The position numbers and the translations under genes are program-made. DNA of 64,000 nt from Rhodothermus bifroesti (GTDB lineage: Bacteria > Bacteroidota > Rhodothermia > Rhodothermales > Rhodothermaceae), in the NCBI RefSeq assembly GCF_017908595.1, contig NZ_JAGKTL010000002.1:434001-498000 (forward strand), given 5' to 3'. Shown here one piece after another: positions 8,509 to 17,799 of this stretch (positions within the stretch are counted from its first letter, which is position 1; each line of letters starts with the position of its first letter). Under the pieces are notes generated by a model. It made no database searches. It saw only the letters and a program-made list of their open reading frames with translations, and was not told the origin of the DNA.

Positions 8509-9480
8509 TTAGTAAAACCAAGGGCTTTTCATTTGTAGACGGGGGTGAGGACGGCGGCGGTCTAGGCGATGCAGACCGAGTTCAGCGGCCATGTGCAAGG
8601 CTTGAGCAAATTCGCTAGGGCTTAGGCGGCGGTTGAGTTCGGGAAAGGTACTGCGATCGACGCGACCGGCAGGGTAATACTGGTCCATAAGGTTAACGTA
8701 GGTGTTGGGTCCCAACTCTCGAGCAATCCAAGTTAAAATAGCCCGCGTTTCCTCTAGGCAGCCTGGCATGACCAAATGTCGGATGAGCAGGCCTCGGCGT
8801 GCAAGCCCTTCGTCATCAAGTACGAGATCGCCTACCTGCCGGTGCATTTCTTTAATGGCTGCGCGGGCATGCTCAGGATAGTCAGCCGCTTTCATGTAAC
8901 GCTGGCTCAGGTCTGGACTCCAAAACTTAAAGTCCGGCATGTAGATATCCACAATGCCTTCAAGCAAGCGTAGACTTTCGAGGCTGTCGTAGGCGCTGGT
9001 ATTGTAGACAATAGGTAACCGCAGTCCACGGGCTACAGCAATCGCGAGTGCTTCGATGACCTGTGGCACAACGTGCTCGGGGGTGACCAGATTGATGTTG
9101 TGGCAGCCAAGCGCCTGCAGTTCCAGCATCATGGCAGCAATGGCTTCTGGTGGATGCCCTGGAGGCGCTTTGTGGGGCTTAATGGCCTGACTGATTTCAT
9201 AGTTTTGGCAAAATACGCAGCGCAGGTTGCAATGGGCAAAAAAGATGGTTCCCGAGCCATTCCAACCACGCAGGCAGTCTTCTTCGCCAAAATGCGGAAA
9301 GTAGCTGCTAACCAGCGCGTATCGGCCTGTTTTGCAGGCTGCGTAGCGATCTTCTAGCCGATTAACGCCACAGTCACGTGGGCAGGCCCGGCATTCGGCC
9401 AGCATGGCCAGAGCCTGCTCGACCCGATGTTGCCACTCGGGTGGGCTTAAATTCAGATAAGATGGCCAGCGTGACGGCAT
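8509..9480 (-). CDS. PflX-like radical SAM protein
   Basis: A 323-residue radical SAM protein resembling pyruvate formate-lyase activating enzymes (COG1313/PflX type). The [4Fe-4S]-binding motif CNLRCVFC lies near residues 87-94, preceded by NGSGTIFFAH, and an N-terminal cysteine cluster (CRACPRDCGV and a following CKTG) suggests an auxiliary metal or Fe-S site. No glycyl radical enzyme is encoded nearby, so the substrate is unknown. It is convergent with tonB and divergent from the sugar transferase gene. The family call is firm, the reaction is not known to me. Confidence 0.82.
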   Translation of the reverse strand: MPSRWPSYLNLSPPEWQHRVEQALAMLAECRACPRDCGVNRLEDRYAACKTGRYALVSSYFPHFGEEDCLRGWNGSGTIFFAHCNLRCVFCQNYEISQAIKPHKAPPGHPPEAIAAMMLELQALGCHNINLVTPEHVVPQVIEALAIAVARGLRLPIVYNTSAYDSLESLRLLEGIVDIYMPDFKFWSPDLSQRYMKAADYPEHARAAIKEMHRQVGDLVLDDEGLARRGLLIRHLVMPGCLEETRAILTWIARELGPNTYVNLMDQYYPAGRVDRSTFPELNRRLSPSEFAQALHMAAELGLHRLDRRRPHPRLQMKSPWFY

Positions 9481-9536
9481 GGCGTCAAAGGCGACTTTCT
9501 TTTGGGAATGGTTATTGTATATTTAGGGCAGGGAAC

Positions 9537-9558
9537 GAACAAAAAGTGAACAAAAAGT
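9537..9558. repeat. Tandem 11-bp direct repeat between divergent genes
   Basis: Two perfect head-to-tail copies of GAACAAAAAGT (9537-9547 and 9548-9558) lie in the 136-bp gap between the PflX-like gene (minus) and the sugar transferase gene (plus). Spacing of one helical turn per copy would suit cooperative binding of a regulator to one face of DNA, but no regulator is known to me for this motif and two copies could be chance slippage. Confidence 0.5.
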
Positions 9559-9616
9559 CTTAGAGCCCTAGCGCCTTTCTTGCTACTACATTGCTTCAAA
9601 CTGTAAAAGCGTTCCC

Positions 9617-11050
9617 GTGTCGCGTCGCGTAGAGCTCGCTGCCTTACTGCTTATCGATGGCCTGATGTTTAGCCTGGCCTACGGGTTGCTTTATTTGGCC
9701 CGTTTTGAATGGCAGTGGTTTGGGCCACCGGTGTTGTATCCGGCCGCGTTTGGGTTTCCGATGTTATTGATGACGGCTTATTGGATGCTGCTGTTTGCCT
9801 TTTCGGGTCTGTATCGCGAGCGTTACGCCGACAGCCGGTTAGACGAGCTGGTGGCGCTGTTTAAGGTAGTGAGTGTAGGGGTATTGATTTTGGTCTTTGC
9901 GATTTTCATTGACACCTTGGAGCCAAGTTCCACGCGGGAGGCCATTTTCTTCTACTGGGCATCGGTATACGGGTTGGTGTCGGTAGGGCGATTGGGCGTG
10001 CGTACAGTCCAGAAGGTGCTTCGGGTGCATGGCTATGGTGTGCATCGGGCGCTTATTGTAGGGTGGGGTGATAAGGTCGAAGAGCTCTACCAAGAGGTTG
10101 CCCGCTATCCAGAGGCAGGGTTAAAAGTTGTGGGCGCAATTCGACTTGCTCGACCTGGCGAATCTTCAGCCCTCTTTGAAGCTGAAGGGGGTGACCCAAC
10201 AGCTGTAGCTACGATGACAAGCACATCGGCCTGTACGATTGAAGCCTTGCCGCGGCTTATCGACGAGCTCAAGGTGGAAGATGTGCTGATTGCCTTGGAG
10301 GGGCGTGACCATGATGCGCTGCTTGAAGTGCTCCGGCTGTGCGATGGTAAGCCAGTCAAGCTGAAGCTGGTGCCGGACTTTTACACGCTTATTGGGGGTA
10401 TGGCCCGCACGGAGCATATGTATGGTCTGCCCCTTATTGAAGTGCTGCCGGAACCCATGCCAGCTTGGGAGCAAAGCATGAAGCGTCTGATGGACGTGGC
10501 CGTTTCGCTGGTCGTGTTGGTGTTGGGGTTGCCGCTCTGGCTGGCGATCGGTTTGCTTATTCGCTTGACCTCTCCGGGTCCAGCAATCTACCGGCAGCAG
10601 CGCGTTGGGCAGCATGGCCGCATCTTTACGCTTTACAAGTTTCGCACCATGTATGTCGATGCCGAAGCGCGTACGGGGCCGGTTTGGGCAACCAAAGACG
10701 ATCCGCGCATTACACCGATTGGTCGCTGGCTGCGCCGCACCCGACTGGATGAGGTGCCGCAGTTTTGGAACGTGCTCAAAGGCGATATGAGCCTGGTGGG
10801 TCCTCGGCCTGAGCGGCCGTTTTTTGTGGAGCAGCTAGCGCGAGAAATTCCACTCTACAACCGCCGTCACCGCGTCAAGCCTGGCATTACGGGATGGGCT
10901 CAGGTGCGCTGGAAATACGACAACAGCCTTGAAGACGTGCGCCAGAAGGTTAAGTTTGACCTGTTTTATATTGAGAACATGAGCCTGCGGATGGATTTAA
11001 AAATTCTTTTTCGGACAATTTATACCATGCTGGCAGGCAAAGGGCAGTGA
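9617..11050 (+). CDS. Polyprenyl-phosphate sugar phosphotransferase (exopolysaccharide initiation)
   Basis: A 477-residue membrane protein of the WcaJ/WbaP-like family that transfers a sugar-1-phosphate from a nucleotide sugar to undecaprenyl phosphate to start polysaccharide synthesis. It has four N-terminal hydrophobic helices (residues 6-125), a CoA-binding-like Rossmann domain (around ALIVGWGDKVEELY), a further helix at about residues 300-325, and the catalytic bacterial sugar transferase domain with SPGPAIYRQQRVG, YKFRTM, DEVPQFWNVLKGDMSLVGPRPE and KPGITGWAQV. The start is GTG at 9617, without a clear ribosome site. No glycosyltransferase cluster follows, so the polymer is unknown. Confidence 0.9.
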   Translation: MSRRVELAALLLIDGLMFSLAYGLLYLARFEWQWFGPPVLYPAAFGFPMLLMTAYWMLLFAFSGLYRERYADSRLDELVALFKVVSVGVLILVFAIFIDTLEPSSTREAIFFYWASVYGLVSVGRLGVRTVQKVLRVHGYGVHRALIVGWGDKVEELYQEVARYPEAGLKVVGAIRLARPGESSALFEAEGGDPTAVATMTSTSACTIEALPRLIDELKVEDVLIALEGRDHDALLEVLRLCDGKPVKLKLVPDFYTLIGGMARTEHMYGLPLIEVLPEPMPAWEQSMKRLMDVAVSLVVLVLGLPLWLAIGLLIRLTSPGPAIYRQQRVGQHGRIFTLYKFRTMYVDAEARTGPVWATKDDPRITPIGRWLRRTRLDEVPQFWNVLKGDMSLVGPRPERPFFVEQLAREIPLYNRRHRVKPGITGWAQVRWKYDNSLEDVRQKVKFDLFYIENMSLRMDLKILFRTIYTMLAGKGQ

Positions 11051-11056
11051 ATTAAA

Positions 11057-13030
11057 ATGGCGGTTGTAGCAGAAATCGATCTCAAAGCGCTGTACCGGGC
11101 GCTTTTGCTGCCTCGGCTTATCGAGGAACGCATGCTGCGCTTGATTCGGCAGGGCAGGCTTTCGAAGTGGTTTAGTGGCTACGGCCAGGAAGCCATTGCT
11201 GTGGGGTGCACGTGGGCCCTGGAGGCGCGCGATTACATTCTCCCCATGCACCGCAACCTCGGGGTGTGGACGACCCGTGGCGTGCCGCTGCGCCCTCTGT
11301 TTTGCCAGCTCATGGGTCGAGACGGGGGGTTCACCAAAGGGCGAGATCGCACCTTTCACTTTGGACTGCCGGCTTATCGCATCATTGGGATGATTTCACA
11401 TATGGCTGCCATGCTGCCTGTGGCTTGTGGGCTAGGACTGGCGGCCCGCCTTAAGCAAGAAGACTTTGTTGTTTTGGCCTTTACGGGCGAAGGGGGAACG
11501 CGCGAAGGAGACTTTCATGAGGCGCTTAACTTAGCGGCTGTGTGGAAGTTGCCCGTGATTTTTGTGGTGGAAAACAATGGCTACGGCCTATCGACGCCTG
11601 CACGCGAAGCCATTCCGGTGGAAAACGTAGCCGATGCTGCTGTAGGCTATGGTATGGTAGGCGCAGTGATTGATGGAAACGACGTACTGGCTGTCATCGA
11701 AGCGGTGCGTCGTGCTGCCGAGCGTGCCCGCGCGGGCGAAGGCCCTACGCTTTTGGAAATGAAGACTTTCCGCATGCGGGGACATGAGGAGGCCTCTGGC
11801 ACGAAGTACGTCCCTAAAGCCTTACTGGAGCAGTGGCGCAAAAAAGACCCGATCGATCGTTTCGAAGCCTTGCTCGAGCAGGAAGGCGTTTTAAGCCGCG
11901 AGGAAAGGCAAGCGATTCGGGCGGAATTAGAGGCCGCCGTATGGGAGGCAACCGAGTTTGCGCTGGCGCAGCCTGAAGTGCAAAGCACACTTGAGCGTGA
12001 GCAGGCCGAGCTGTTTGCGCCGCCATTTTTGGCACTTCGAAAAGCCGAGCCTTCTGAGCGTGAGCTGCGCTTTGTCGATGCCATTTCTGAAGCCTTGCGC
12101 TTGGCTATGGAGCAAGACGAGCGGGTGCTTCTCATGGGCCAAGACATTGCTGAGTATGGGGGCGTGTTTAAAGTGACTGAAGGCTTTGTCGAGCGTTTTG
12201 GTAAGGAACGGGTGCGCAATACCCCGATTATTGAAAGCGGTGCGGTAGGAGCCGCTCTAGGGCTTGCGCTTGAAGGGTTTAAACCTGTAGTAGAAATCCA
12301 ATACGCCGATTTTATTTCATGCGCCTTTAACCAGATCGTAAACAACTTGGCCACTACGCACTATCGCTGGGGGCAACCGGTGAACGTAACCATCCGGGCC
12401 CCGTTTGGGGGCGGTATTGGGGCTGGTCCTTTTCACTCTCAGTGCAAAGAAGCCTGGTTTTGTCATGTGCCTGGGTTAAAGGTAGTTGTGCCAGCTACGC
12501 CAGAAGATGCCAAAGGGTTACTCCTGACTGCCATTGAAGAACCCAATCCGGTTTTATTTTTCGAGCACAAGTTGCTTTATCGGGCCGTGTCGGGACTGGT
12601 ACCGGAAGGCATCTATCATGTACCGCTAGGGCAAGCCCGGATTGTTCGCGCTGGCACGGATGCGACCATTGTAACCTATGGTGTTGGTGTACACTGGGCG
12701 CTAGAAGAAGCCGCTTGGTGGGCCGAGCGTGGCGTATCGCTGGAAGTAATCGACCTGCGCACCTTGGTGCCATGGGATCGAGAAACGGTCCTGGCTTCGG
12801 TGGCACGCACCGGACGCGTGTTGGTGCTGCACGAGGCGACGCGTACGGCTGGCTTTGGAGCCGAGCTTGCTGCTGAAATTGCCGAGGCTGGGTTTATGTG
12901 GCTTGATGCCCCCATCATGCGGGTAGCTGCTGCAGATTTGCCTGTGCCGTTTGCGCCAACCCTTGAAGCGCAGGTATTTTCTGCGCGGCCGCGGTTGCGC
13001 CCGGCCTTAGAGCAACTGCTTCGTTTTTAA
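11057..13030 (+). CDS. 2-oxoacid dehydrogenase E1, alpha and beta subunits fused
   Basis: A 657-residue fusion of the E1 alpha (residues 1-325) and E1 beta (about 335-657) subunits of a ThDP-dependent 2-oxoacid dehydrogenase, most like branched-chain 2-oxoisovalerate dehydrogenase. The alpha part carries the ThDP motif GEGGTREGDFHEALNLAA ending in VVENNGYGLSTP, and the RMRGHEEASG phosphorylation-loop-like segment. The beta part carries MGQDIAEYGGVFKVTEGF, the catalytic-type IIESGAVGAALG, and VVEIQYADFI. It oxidatively decarboxylates 2-oxoacids together with E2 and E3 subunits, which are not in the window. Fusions of this type are common in Bacteroidota, so it is not broken. Confidence 0.9.
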   Translation: MAVVAEIDLKALYRALLLPRLIEERMLRLIRQGRLSKWFSGYGQEAIAVGCTWALEARDYILPMHRNLGVWTTRGVPLRPLFCQLMGRDGGFTKGRDRTFHFGLPAYRIIGMISHMAAMLPVACGLGLAARLKQEDFVVLAFTGEGGTREGDFHEALNLAAVWKLPVIFVVENNGYGLSTPAREAIPVENVADAAVGYGMVGAVIDGNDVLAVIEAVRRAAERARAGEGPTLLEMKTFRMRGHEEASGTKYVPKALLEQWRKKDPIDRFEALLEQEGVLSREERQAIRAELEAAVWEATEFALAQPEVQSTLEREQAELFAPPFLALRKAEPSERELRFVDAISEALRLAMEQDERVLLMGQDIAEYGGVFKVTEGFVERFGKERVRNTPIIESGAVGAALGLALEGFKPVVEIQYADFISCAFNQIVNNLATTHYRWGQPVNVTIRAPFGGGIGAGPFHSQCKEAWFCHVPGLKVVVPATPEDAKGLLLTAIEEPNPVLFFEHKLLYRAVSGLVPEGIYHVPLGQARIVRAGTDATIVTYGVGVHWALEEAAWWAERGVSLEVIDLRTLVPWDRETVLASVARTGRVLVLHEATRTAGFGAELAAEIAEAGFMWLDAPIMRVAAADLPVPFAPTLEAQVFSARPRLRPALEQLLRF

Positions 13031-13044
13031 GCTTTCAAGGCAGG

Positions 13045-13524
13045 ATGTCAGCAATGCACAATATGCCCGAAGTGGGTCAGAGGGCTCCGGATTTTGAAGG
13101 GATTGACCAGCATGGTCGGAGGATTCGGTTACGTGATTTTCTAGGCAAAAAAGTAGCCCTGTACTTTTATCCAAAAGACGACACCCCAGGTTGTACCAAG
13201 CAGGCCTGCAGTTTGCGTGACGGATATGCAAGGCTACAAGCGGCTGGCATTGTGGTACTGGGCGTGTCGGCGGATGATGCCAGCAGCCACCGGCGTTTTG
13301 CAGAGAAGTACGGGTTGCCTTTCTCGCTTATTGCAGATCCAGAGGCAAACATCTGTCGGGCTTATGGGGTTTGGGGAGAACGCACGCTGTATGGCCGTAA
13401 GTTTATGGGCATCCAGCGTACCACGTTTTTGATCGATGAGGCCGGTCTCGTTTACGCCATTATTCGTAGGCCTAAAGTAGCCCAACATGTCGACGAAGTC
13501 CTGCAGGGTTTTGGACTTCAATGA
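13045..13524 (+). CDS. bcp: Thioredoxin-dependent peroxiredoxin, BCP/PrxQ type
   Basis: A 159-residue cytoplasmic peroxidase that reduces hydroperoxides using thioredoxin. The peroxidatic cysteine is in DDTPGCTKQAC near residue 51, with a second cysteine five residues later, the PrxQ alpha-type resolving cysteine. The N-terminal GQRAPDFEGIDQHG and the Arg in the IQRTTFLID strand fit the family. AAGGCAGG stands just upstream of the ATG. It lies 14 bases after the E1 gene and may be co-transcribed with it. Confidence 0.94.
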   Translation: MSAMHNMPEVGQRAPDFEGIDQHGRRIRLRDFLGKKVALYFYPKDDTPGCTKQACSLRDGYARLQAAGIVVLGVSADDASSHRRFAEKYGLPFSLIADPEANICRAYGVWGERTLYGRKFMGIQRTTFLIDEAGLVYAIIRRPKVAQHVDEVLQGFGLQ

Positions 13525-13584
13525 ACCCTAAGGTAAGCACCTTAAGCAAAGGCACTTTCATGCTTTCTTCATGATGCTGTAGGC

Positions 13585-13612
13585 TTGATCTTTATGAAGT
13601 AATCGTTATATC
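13585..13612 (+). promoter_or_regulatory. Candidate sigma-70-like promoter for the galactan locus
   Basis: TTGATC (13585-13590) and TATATC (13607-13612) are separated by 16 bp in an AT-rich stretch, 78 bp before the start of the first gene of the carbohydrate locus. Read by eye; Bacteroidota also use a different promoter type, so this is tentative. Confidence 0.4.
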
Positions 13613-13689
13613 TTATATCTGAACCGGTTTAAAAGGTTTTTGCATGAAGAAAACTGATCTGGGAAATGAAAAACTTATAGGAGGTAGCT

Positions 13690-14559
13690 ATGCATCGATG
13701 GTTACGTCTATGGATTGGCCTATGGGGTTTGAGCTTTGGGGCGGTGCCGGTGCTTTTTGCACAGGAAGCGATTCCACTTGCGAATCCCAGTTTTGAGCAG
13801 GCTCCTGATGGCAGCACGCCGTGTGTGCGGGAAACGGACTGGGAGCGGATCCCAGGTTGGAATATGGATGCGCCTGCAGAGGACTCAGGGGTGTCCGAGA
13901 ATACAAATGCTACGGATGGCACGTGTGCGGCCTGGCTAGCTAGTCGAGATCCGGCGATCTGGCAGCTCACAGATTACGTGATTCAAGAAAATGACGTCCT
14001 TACGCTTTATGTCGATCTACGCAATAGCTGGATGGCCTGGCTGGTTCAAATTGCCATTATTTATGAGTTCAATGGTGAGCGCCGGGTTGCTGCAGCCGAT
14101 ACGGTTGAGGTTTTCGATGTGATGGATACATATTCGGTTTCTTTTACAGCCAGCGAGCTTCCGGAGGCAATTGGTCACCGCGTTGGCGTTGCCATTGATA
14201 ACATCGACAGTGACCCGAATACGTTTGTAGAGATTGATAACGTTCGGCTTTTCCGCTCAACGGCTACGGCCAGCGAAACTGTAGTTGGGCGACCGGAGGG
14301 ATTGGTGCTTGAAGCTGGCTATCCCAATCCTTTTGGACGGCAGACCACCCTAGCGATCGCCTTGTCCCGTCCTACGCGTGTGCACTTGGCGGTATATGCT
14401 TTAACTGGCCAAGAAGTCGCGCGTTTGGTAGACGGCCTGCTTCCTGCCGGTAGGCATGAAGTTGTTTGGCGTCCGGGGCGGCTTTCAGCTGGGGTGTATC
14501 TGGTGCGTTTGGAGGCCGATGGGGCCGTGCTCTCGCGTTTAGTGAGCTACAGGCCTTGA
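13690..14559 (+). CDS. Secreted protein with jelly-roll-like domain and T9SS C-terminal sorting domain
   Basis: A 289-residue secreted protein. It has a signal peptide (LWGLSFGAVPVLFAQ), a beta-rich domain opening with IPLANPSFEQAPDG and containing an FVEIDNVRLF strand (residues 26-195), which resembles carbohydrate-binding or galactose-binding-like jelly rolls, and a C-terminal type A T9SS sorting domain (residues 210-289: AGYPNPFGRQTTLAIAL, VYALTGQEVARL, LSAGVYLVRLEADG). AGGAGG stands 7 bases before the ATG. It is the first gene of a cluster with SusC, SusD and a GH53 galactanase, so it may bind the same glycan at the cell surface. No catalytic motif is recognised. Confidence 0.7.
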   Translation: MHRWLRLWIGLWGLSFGAVPVLFAQEAIPLANPSFEQAPDGSTPCVRETDWERIPGWNMDAPAEDSGVSENTNATDGTCAAWLASRDPAIWQLTDYVIQENDVLTLYVDLRNSWMAWLVQIAIIYEFNGERRVAAADTVEVFDVMDTYSVSFTASELPEAIGHRVGVAIDNIDSDPNTFVEIDNVRLFRSTATASETVVGRPEGLVLEAGYPNPFGRQTTLAIALSRPTRVHLAVYALTGQEVARLVDGLLPAGRHEVVWRPGRLSAGVYLVRLEADGAVLSRLVSYRP

Positions 14560-14636
14560 GCTGAGTGCACCTTGATTGGCTCCTGGGTTTTGAAATCACG
14601 AAGTTTGTAGCCTTGTAAAGCTAAATCAAACCTGCT

Positions 14637-17600
14637 ATGATCCGTTATCGATTGCTGCTGTTGCGCCGTATGTTTTTGGGGCTGCTGATGGGGTGGGGGC
14701 TCTGGATCGTGTATCCCCCCTTGTCGGTCTATGCCCAGCTTACGGTTTCTGGCCGGGTGACGTCGGCTGAAGATGGACAAGGGTTACCCGGCGTCAATGT
14801 GGTAGTTTCAGGCACCACTGTGGGTACGGCTACGGATTTGGATGGCCGCTATGTGCTCGTAGTGCCTTCGCCAAACGATACCCTGGTCTTTTCGTTTGTG
14901 GGCTTTGAGACAGCGGTTGTCCCTGTAGCCGGCCGTACAGTGATTCATGTCGAGCTGCGGCCTGCCGTGATTCTTGGCGAAGAGGTGGTCGTGATTGGCT
15001 ATGGAACGCTCCGGCAGCGCGAAGTGGGCGGTGCAGTAACCACGGTCAATGCCGAAGAGCTTAACCCTATCGCCACGCTCTCTGTCAACCAAATGGTGCA
15101 AGGCAAGGTGCCGGGCTTAGACCTGCGGGTGCGGACAACGCAACCTGGGGGTGGGGTTTCTGTCAACGTGCGCGGGGCGATCTCGCCGCGAGGCAACAAT
15201 ACGCCGCTCTATGTGATCGATGGTGTGCCGATTACCGAGTATCGGCAGTCAGACCCTGGGCTTTATGACCGCGACCTAGGGTTCTACGGAGGTGTAGATC
15301 GGGATCCCCTGGCCTTTCTGAATCCGTCGGATATTGAATCGATTACTGTGCTTAAGGACGCCAGTGCTGCAGCAATCTACGGCTCGGCGGCTGCTAACGG
15401 TGTGGTCTTAATCACGACCAAGTCTGGTCGTGCAGGGGCTGTACGGGTAGATTATCGCGGCAGCTATACAGCCCAGCGCATGCAAGATTATTTTCCCCTT
15501 CTCAATGCACGTCAGTTCATGGAGGAGCAGCGGCGGCTTTCGTACGACCGCTACTTGTATGAAAATCAGCTACCGCCTTACGGTTCGCGTAATCCCAACA
15601 GTGTCCCACCATATACGCCGCTTTTCTCGGATACGGATATCCTAAATGCAGGCCGTGGGACCGACTGGATCGATTTGATTTCAGAAAACGGTCAGGTCAT
15701 CGAACACAACATTGCAGTGCGGGGCGGATCGCCCAATACGCAGTTTTATACCTCGTTTAACTTGCAGCTGAATGATGCTGTCCTCAAAAATTCGAACTTA
15801 AACCGCTACAGCTTGCGGCTGAACGTTGACCAAAACCTGTCTTCAGGCGTCCGCCTCAGGTTGCGTACGCAGGCCACGCGCTTGGAAGGTAACAATGCGT
15901 CGACAGGTGCGAATGCCGGGGGGCCAGAAAAGTTTAATATGATTCAAAATGCCATGACGTTTGCCCCTACGGTGCCTATTTACGACGAAAACGGCAATTT
16001 TACCAAGTCTTACTATCGCATTCAAATGAACCCGGCGGCCTTCCTGATCATCGACGACGATAGCCGGGTAACGTCTCTGTTTGCTGCACCGACCCTGGAA
16101 GTTAACCTGACAGACCAGTTGCAGCTGAATGTCGTTGGGCAGTACCAGGAAGAGACTACCTTGCGTGGATTTTATCTGCCGCGCACGGCTGATCATGACG
16201 TGTTGCCTGAAGGCATGGCGCAAAAAAGTACCAATAGCGTGCAAAACTACAGCGCCGAGTCCTACCTCACGTATACCGGCTCAGTTGGTCCTGGCGTATT
16301 GACAGCTGTTGCTGGTGCAGGCTACTACCGGGGAGGTACCGAGGGCAGTTTTATGCAGGGGGTTGGATTCTTTACAGATGCCTTCGGTTACAATAACATT
16401 GGTGTAAGCAGCGATAAGCTGCGCAGCATCATGAACTCTTGGAAGAGTGCGCGCACCAAGCTCTCGCAATTTGCCCGGATCAACTATGCCCTGCAGGATC
16501 GCTATGTGCTGACGTTGGTTGCGCGTCGGGATGGATCGAGCATCTTCTCGGAAAACCACAAGTGGGGCTTTTTCCCTGGCGTATCGTTTGCTTGGCTGCT
16601 TTCGGACGAGCCGTTCCTGCGCAACGTAGCGAGCCTCTCGCAGCTTAAGTTACGCTTAAGCTATGGTGAGGCCGGAAACGAAAGTGTACTCAGCGGCAAC
16701 ACCCTGCAGCTCTACACCACGGGCTATCCGTTTGTCATTGGTTCTACAGAATACAACGGCGTAGCCGTTTCTCAGGTCGCTAACCCTAACCTTAAATGGG
16801 AGACCGTGCAAACCTTCAACGTAGGGTTGGACTTTGGGCTTTGGCGCTACCGCGTGCGCGGCTCACTGGATGTTTTTGTTAAGACGGCGCGAGACCTACT
16901 GGACTTTAACCCGCTGCCTGTAAATAACCCGGTAGGTCGCCTGGCCGATAACGTGGGATCTACGCGAAGCCGTGGCTTTGAATTGGCGCTGCATACGGAA
17001 AACTTGAGCAGCAGCCAGCTTCGCTGGAATACAGACCTTACGCTGGCTTACTACAAGAGCTACTGGGTAGAACGCAACCCACGCGTGCCGCTTCCGCCCT
17101 ACATCGGCGAACATGATCCGCTGGATGCGCTCTACGGCTGGCAGACCGCAGGCATTATTCGAAAGCCAGAGGACCGTCCAGCCTACATGCCTAATGCGAA
17201 TTTGGGCAACCTGATCTTTGTGGACCAAAACAACGATGGGGTGCTTAATGAGCAGGACGTGGTCTTGTTGGGCAACACCACGCCCCGTTGGCAGCTTGGT
17301 CTAAACAACACGATCTCCCTAGGAAATTTTGATGTCAACGTGTTTGTCTATGGCTACCTAGGCTTTAAGCGCTACAACAACTTTGCGCCCAGCGTAGACG
17401 CGATTTCGCAGGTGACTACCCCCATGAACACCACCATCTACGCGCGGGACATTTGGTCAACCACAAAGCCTGAAGGGACCCGCCCAGGTGTAGCTGCAAA
17501 CCCCTATGCCACGAATAATCCCACAGGGAATACCGATTTTGACTTGCACGATGCTAGTTTCCTGCGCCTAAAAAGCATTACCCTGGGCTATACGATCCCG

Positions 17601-17771
17601 TCGCGTTGGCTAGGTGGCGTGGCTTCGTCAGTGCGTCAGGCACGACTCTTTATAGACGTGCAAAACCTGGGTGTGCTCACCAACTATCCAGGGTTTGATC
17701 CAGAATATACCGAGCCCAACCCGTATCCTAAGTACACCAGTATTACGGTTGGACTGGAGCTAGGGTTTTAA
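14637..17771 (+). CDS. susC: SusC/RagA-family TonB-dependent outer-membrane receptor
   Basis: A 1044-residue outer-membrane transporter for glycan fragments. After a signal peptide (residues 1-34) comes a carboxypeptidase-D regulatory-like domain (VSGRVTSAEDGQGLPGVNVVV, residues 37-115), a TonB-box-like EEVVVIGYGT, the plug domain (LPLYVIDG-type segment, SITVLKDASAAAIYGSAAANGV) and a long beta-barrel ending in the aromatic C-terminus VGLELGF. It pairs with the SusD lipoprotein 28 bases downstream. The GH53 gene after SusD suggests that the transported sugar is a beta-1,4-galacto-oligosaccharide; that is inferred from context. Confidence 0.95.
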   Translation: MIRYRLLLLRRMFLGLLMGWGLWIVYPPLSVYAQLTVSGRVTSAEDGQGLPGVNVVVSGTTVGTATDLDGRYVLVVPSPNDTLVFSFVGFETAVVPVAGRTVIHVELRPAVILGEEVVVIGYGTLRQREVGGAVTTVNAEELNPIATLSVNQMVQGKVPGLDLRVRTTQPGGGVSVNVRGAISPRGNNTPLYVIDGVPITEYRQSDPGLYDRDLGFYGGVDRDPLAFLNPSDIESITVLKDASAAAIYGSAAANGVVLITTKSGRAGAVRVDYRGSYTAQRMQDYFPLLNARQFMEEQRRLSYDRYLYENQLPPYGSRNPNSVPPYTPLFSDTDILNAGRGTDWIDLISENGQVIEHNIAVRGGSPNTQFYTSFNLQLNDAVLKNSNLNRYSLRLNVDQNLSSGVRLRLRTQATRLEGNNASTGANAGGPEKFNMIQNAMTFAPTVPIYDENGNFTKSYYRIQMNPAAFLIIDDDSRVTSLFAAPTLEVNLTDQLQLNVVGQYQEETTLRGFYLPRTADHDVLPEGMAQKSTNSVQNYSAESYLTYTGSVGPGVLTAVAGAGYYRGGTEGSFMQGVGFFTDAFGYNNIGVSSDKLRSIMNSWKSARTKLSQFARINYALQDRYVLTLVARRDGSSIFSENHKWGFFPGVSFAWLLSDEPFLRNVASLSQLKLRLSYGEAGNESVLSGNTLQLYTTGYPFVIGSTEYNGVAVSQVANPNLKWETVQTFNVGLDFGLWRYRVRGSLDVFVKTARDLLDFNPLPVNNPVGRLADNVGSTRSRGFELALHTENLSSSQLRWNTDLTLAYYKSYWVERNPRVPLPPYIGEHDPLDALYGWQTAGIIRKPEDRPAYMPNANLGNLIFVDQNNDGVLNEQDVVLLGNTTPRWQLGLNNTISLGNFDVNVFVYGYLGFKRYNNFAPSVDAISQVTTPMNTTIYARDIWSTTKPEGTRPGVAANPYATNNPTGNTDFDLHDASFLRLKSITLGYTIPSRWLGGVASSVRQARLFIDVQNLGVLTNYPGFDPEYTEPNPYPKYTSITVGLELGF

Positions 17772-17799
17772 ACTGTGAAGCTAAACGATCAGGATTGCT

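Noticed and set aside
11647-12354. 235-codon antisense frame inside the E1 fusion gene
   Set aside because: Ser/Ala/Arg-rich shadow of a GC-rich coding strand; the plus-strand frame carries all catalytic motifs.
11057-13030. E1 alpha-beta fusion considered as a novel gene fusion
   Set aside because: Such fusions are common in Bacteroidota and related phyla; listed as an ordinary gene.
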